Below, one piece after another: positions 61,994-64,000 of a stretch of DNA of 64,000 nt (positions are counted from its first letter, which is position 1; each line of letters opens with the position of its first letter). The stretch covers positions 1 through 64,000 of the forward strand of contig JACPVJ010000090.1 of NCBI GenBank assembly GCA_016191785.1, given 5' to 3'. A program made the position numbers and the translations under genes. This DNA comes from Myxococcales bacterium (GTDB lineage: Bacteria; Myxococcota_A; Polyangia; Polyangiales; Polyangiaceae). The notes beneath the pieces were generated by a model. That model was given only the letters and a program-made list of their open reading frames with translations. It was not told the origin of the DNA and searched no databases.

Positions 61994-64000
61994 TCAGCTC
62001 GTCCCTTCTTCGAACGTGGGCGGCGGCGGCGGCGGCTCGGCGACCGGTTCGAGCAAAGCCCCGCGCTTCATCACCTCGCGCCCCTTGCCGCCACGGCTCG
62101 AGAGCTCGTACCGGCTGGGCGTGATCTTCTGCTCGCCGCCCAGGCTGGTCTTCATCGTGAGGCCGTCGCTGTCCTTGGTGACGGCGCAGAAGCCCACGAT
62201 CTTGTCACCCTTGTCGAGCTTGATCAGGAGCACGCCCTTGCCCGGTCCGGAGAGGTAGTTCACCTCTTCCAGCTTGCAGAGCAGCGCGCGCCGCGCCGCG
62301 GTGGCCGCCACCAAGGTCTCGTCGCCGCCCACCGCCTGCACGCCCACCACCGTCGCCTCCCCCGCCGGCCGGGCGAAGCGCCGACCGGCCCGCGTGCTGG
62401 GCTCGACGAAGGGCGACAGCCCGAACGACAGCGCGTAGCCGTCGCTGGTCGCCGCGCAGGCGTAGGTCGCCGGGAAGTACCCCTCCTTTTCGGCGACGTC
62501 CCCCGTCACCCGGGGGTCGAGCGAGATCATCGCCACGATGCTCTCGCGGTCCTTCAGCTTGAACAGCTTCTGGATGGGCTCGCCGTAGCCGGTGGTGGCC
62601 GGCACCTCGGCGATGCGCGCGGTGTACGCCGTGCCGAAGCTGGAGAAGAACGCCACCGTCGCCCGGGTGGACCCGGCCACGCACGCCAGCACCTGATCGC
62701 CCTCGCGCAGGCGGGTCGAGCTGGGGTCCTTGATCTCTTTCTGGCGCTTGACCCAGCCGTCGCGGGTGATCAGCACGTGGTTGTCTTCGGCGATGATCAG
62801 ATCTTCTGCGGTGAGCTCGGGCTCGGCGGCAGCTTCTTCGATGATCGTGCGGCGCTTGGACGCCTTGCCGAACGTTGCCCCGACCTCTTCCAGCTCTCTT
62901 CGCACCATCGCCCAGCGGCCGCGGCTGTCGGCCTCGCCCAAGAGCTTCTTGATCTCGCGCACGCGCTTCTGCTTGTCCTTGAGCTCGCCCTGAATGACCA
63001 AGATCTCGAGGCGCGCCAGACGGTAGAGCTTGAGCTCGAGGATCGCGTCGGTCTGCTCGGCGTCGAGCCCGAACTTCGCCATGATCTTCTGGGCCGCGTC
63101 GGCCTTGCCCTCGCTCTTCCGGATGATGCGCAAGATCTCGTCCAGCGCGTCGAAGATCTTGGCGAAGCCCTCGAGGATGTGGATCCGCCGCTCGAGCGCC
63201 GAGAGCTCGTGCTGCAGGCGGCGTGTCACCACCTCGAGCCGGAAGTGGAGGAAGTGCCAGAGGATCTGCCCCAGATCGAGCCGCTCGGGTCGCCCCACCT
63301 CGGGGTTCTCGGTCGGCACGAGGCAGGTCAGGTTGACGGCGAAGTTCGTCTGGAGCGGCGTCTGTTTGTACAGGTACGCCAGCACCTTGCTCTCGTCGGC
63401 GTCACGCTTGAGCGTGAGCTCGATGCACACGTCGTCGGTCGAGACGTCGCGCACGTCCAGCAAGAGCGGCATCTTGCGGCTGGTCACGACCTCGGCGATG
63501 CGCTCGACCAGCTGCGCCTTGTTCACCGCGTACGGAATGCTGGTGATGAACAGCTTCTTGTCGCCGCGCCCGGCCGGCGCCGCCTTCCACGTGCCGCGGA
63601 CCTTGATGGTGCCGTGGCCGGTCTCGTAGATCTGCTTGATCTCTTCGGTGCTCGAGACGATCTGCCCCCCGGTGGGGAAGTCCGGCCCCTTGATGGTCCG
63701 GCACAGCTCCCTCGCGCTCAGCGTCTTCTTCTCGACCAGCGCGTCCAGCAGGCGGACGGCCGCCGCGCACACCTCTTCCAGGTTGTGCGGCGGAATGTTG
63801 GTGGCCATGCCCACCGCGATGCCGGTGGCGCCGTTGACCAGCAGGTTCGGCACCTTGGCGGGCAAGACCACCGGTTCCTCTTTCGTGCCGTCGTAGTTCG
63901 GCCGAAAGTGCACGGTGTCTTGCTCGAGCTCGCCGAGCAGCTCGGCCGAGATGGGCGTGAGCCGGCACTCGGTGTAGCGCATGGCCGCGGCGGGGTCGCC
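61994..64000 (-). CDS. parC: DNA topoisomerase IV subunit A, 5' end beyond the window
   Basis: The visible 668 residues begin inside the breakage-reunion domain ([14 protein letters not shown], with the catalytic Tyr) and run to the true C-terminus. The quinolone region and N-terminus lie outside the window. The C-terminal beta-pinwheel has lost the QRRGGKG box, apart from a late SSRGGKG string, as expected for ParC. The frame is open to the window edge. It is followed directly by parE, so the order is parC-parE. Confidence 0.93.
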   Translation of the reverse strand, partial: GDPAAAMRYTECRLTPISAELLGELEQDTVHFRPNYDGTKEEPVVLPAKVPNLLVNGATGIAVGMATNIPPHNLEEVCAAAVRLLDALVEKKTLSARELCRTIKGPDFPTGGQIVSSTEEIKQIYETGHGTIKVRGTWKAAPAGRGDKKLFITSIPYAVNKAQLVERIAEVVTSRKMPLLLDVRDVSTDDVCIELTLKRDADESKVLAYLYKQTPLQTNFAVNLTCLVPTENPEVGRPERLDLGQILWHFLHFRLEVVTRRLQHELSALERRIHILEGFAKIFDALDEILRIIRKSEGKADAAQKIMAKFGLDAEQTDAILELKLYRLARLEILVIQGELKDKQKRVREIKKLLGEADSRGRWAMVRRELEEVGATFGKASKRRTIIEEAAAEPELTAEDLIIAEDNHVLITRDGWVKRQKEIKDPSSTRLREGDQVLACVAGSTRATVAFFSSFGTAYTARIAEVPATTGYGEPIQKLFKLKDRESIVAMISLDPRVTGDVAEKEGYFPATYACAATSDGYALSFGLSPFVEPSTRAGRRFARPAGEATVVGVQAVGGDETLVAATAARRALLCKLEEVNYLSGPGKGVLLIKLDKGDKIVGFCAVTKDSDGLTMKTSLGGEQKITPSRYELSSRGGKGREVMKRGALLEPVAEPPPPPPTFEEGTS

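Overview
The window is a GC-rich bacterial chromosome segment, densely packed with genes. It looks like a member of the Myxococcota, most likely Polyangiales. The evidence is circumstantial: the base composition, lipoproteins whose lipobox cysteine is followed by long Gly/Ser/Ala-rich linkers, an IgGFc-binding-type surface protein, a forkhead-associated (FHA) sigma-54 activator, an FHA/CpaF-like hybrid, a MerR-TPR hybrid regulator, an MglB-like roadblock protein and methylmalonyl-CoA enzymes. No rRNA, tRNA, insertion sequence, prophage or CRISPR array was seen.

Layout. 1-639 has no supported gene, but holds two hairpins and a GCC-rich microsatellite. 640-1986 is a multispanning membrane protein. 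2051-9575 is a housekeeping block: yceD (DUF177), rpmF, fabH, fabD, fabG, acpP, fabF, nrdR, ribD and def. plsX, usually found between rpmF and fabH, is absent. 9623-16632 holds signalling and hypothetical genes: an FHA/CpaF-like protein with a degenerate P-loop, three small conserved proteins, a MerR-TPR regulator, a nitrilase-family amidase and an FHA sigma-54 activator. 16857-25564 holds bamA, a tail-anchored protein, gyrA, a large IgGFc-type lipoprotein and nth. 25578-29163 holds a thioesterase, a di-iron ODP-type sensor protein coupled to a histidine kinase, and an enolase-superfamily enzyme.

The most interesting stretch is 29164-40311. An intergenic array of mixed 51- and 42-bp repeats and a structured leader precede six overlapping plus-strand genes: a threonine synthase-like PLP enzyme, a second fold-type II PLP enzyme, an XdhD-type molybdopterin/2Fe-2S dehydrogenase, an SsnA-type amidohydrolase, an M20 amidase/carbamoylase and a ureidopropionase-like amidase. 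A YgfK-like FMN/4Fe-4S protein abuts them convergently. xdhD, ssnA and ygfK are hallmark genes of the anaerobic purine/uric-acid degradation cluster of enterobacteria and clostridia. Here they sit in a different gene set, with a shortened YgfK and no FAD subunit. I read this as a purine or N-heterocycle catabolic island with altered electron transfer.

40331-44193 (minus) holds meaB, accC, accB, aroQ and a roadblock/LC7 gene; the ygfK-like gene is probably the last gene of this operon. 44553-49457 (plus) holds a full-length but motif-stripped aconitase paralogue, an outer-membrane beta-barrel protein, an epimerase-like VOC protein and a lipoprotein octaheme nitrite reductase (seven CXXCH plus one CXXCK). 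49435-56081 (minus) is a tight operon of methylmalonyl-CoA mutase, a second meaB, a tandem universal stress protein and a P-type ATPase resembling Na,K-ATPase. 56155-60072 holds a CAP-domain lipoprotein, BtpA and HAD proteins, an acyltransferase-like protein lacking its catalytic His, and an MNT/HEPN toxin-antitoxin pair. 60088-64000 holds parE and a 5'-truncated parC, cut by the window edge.
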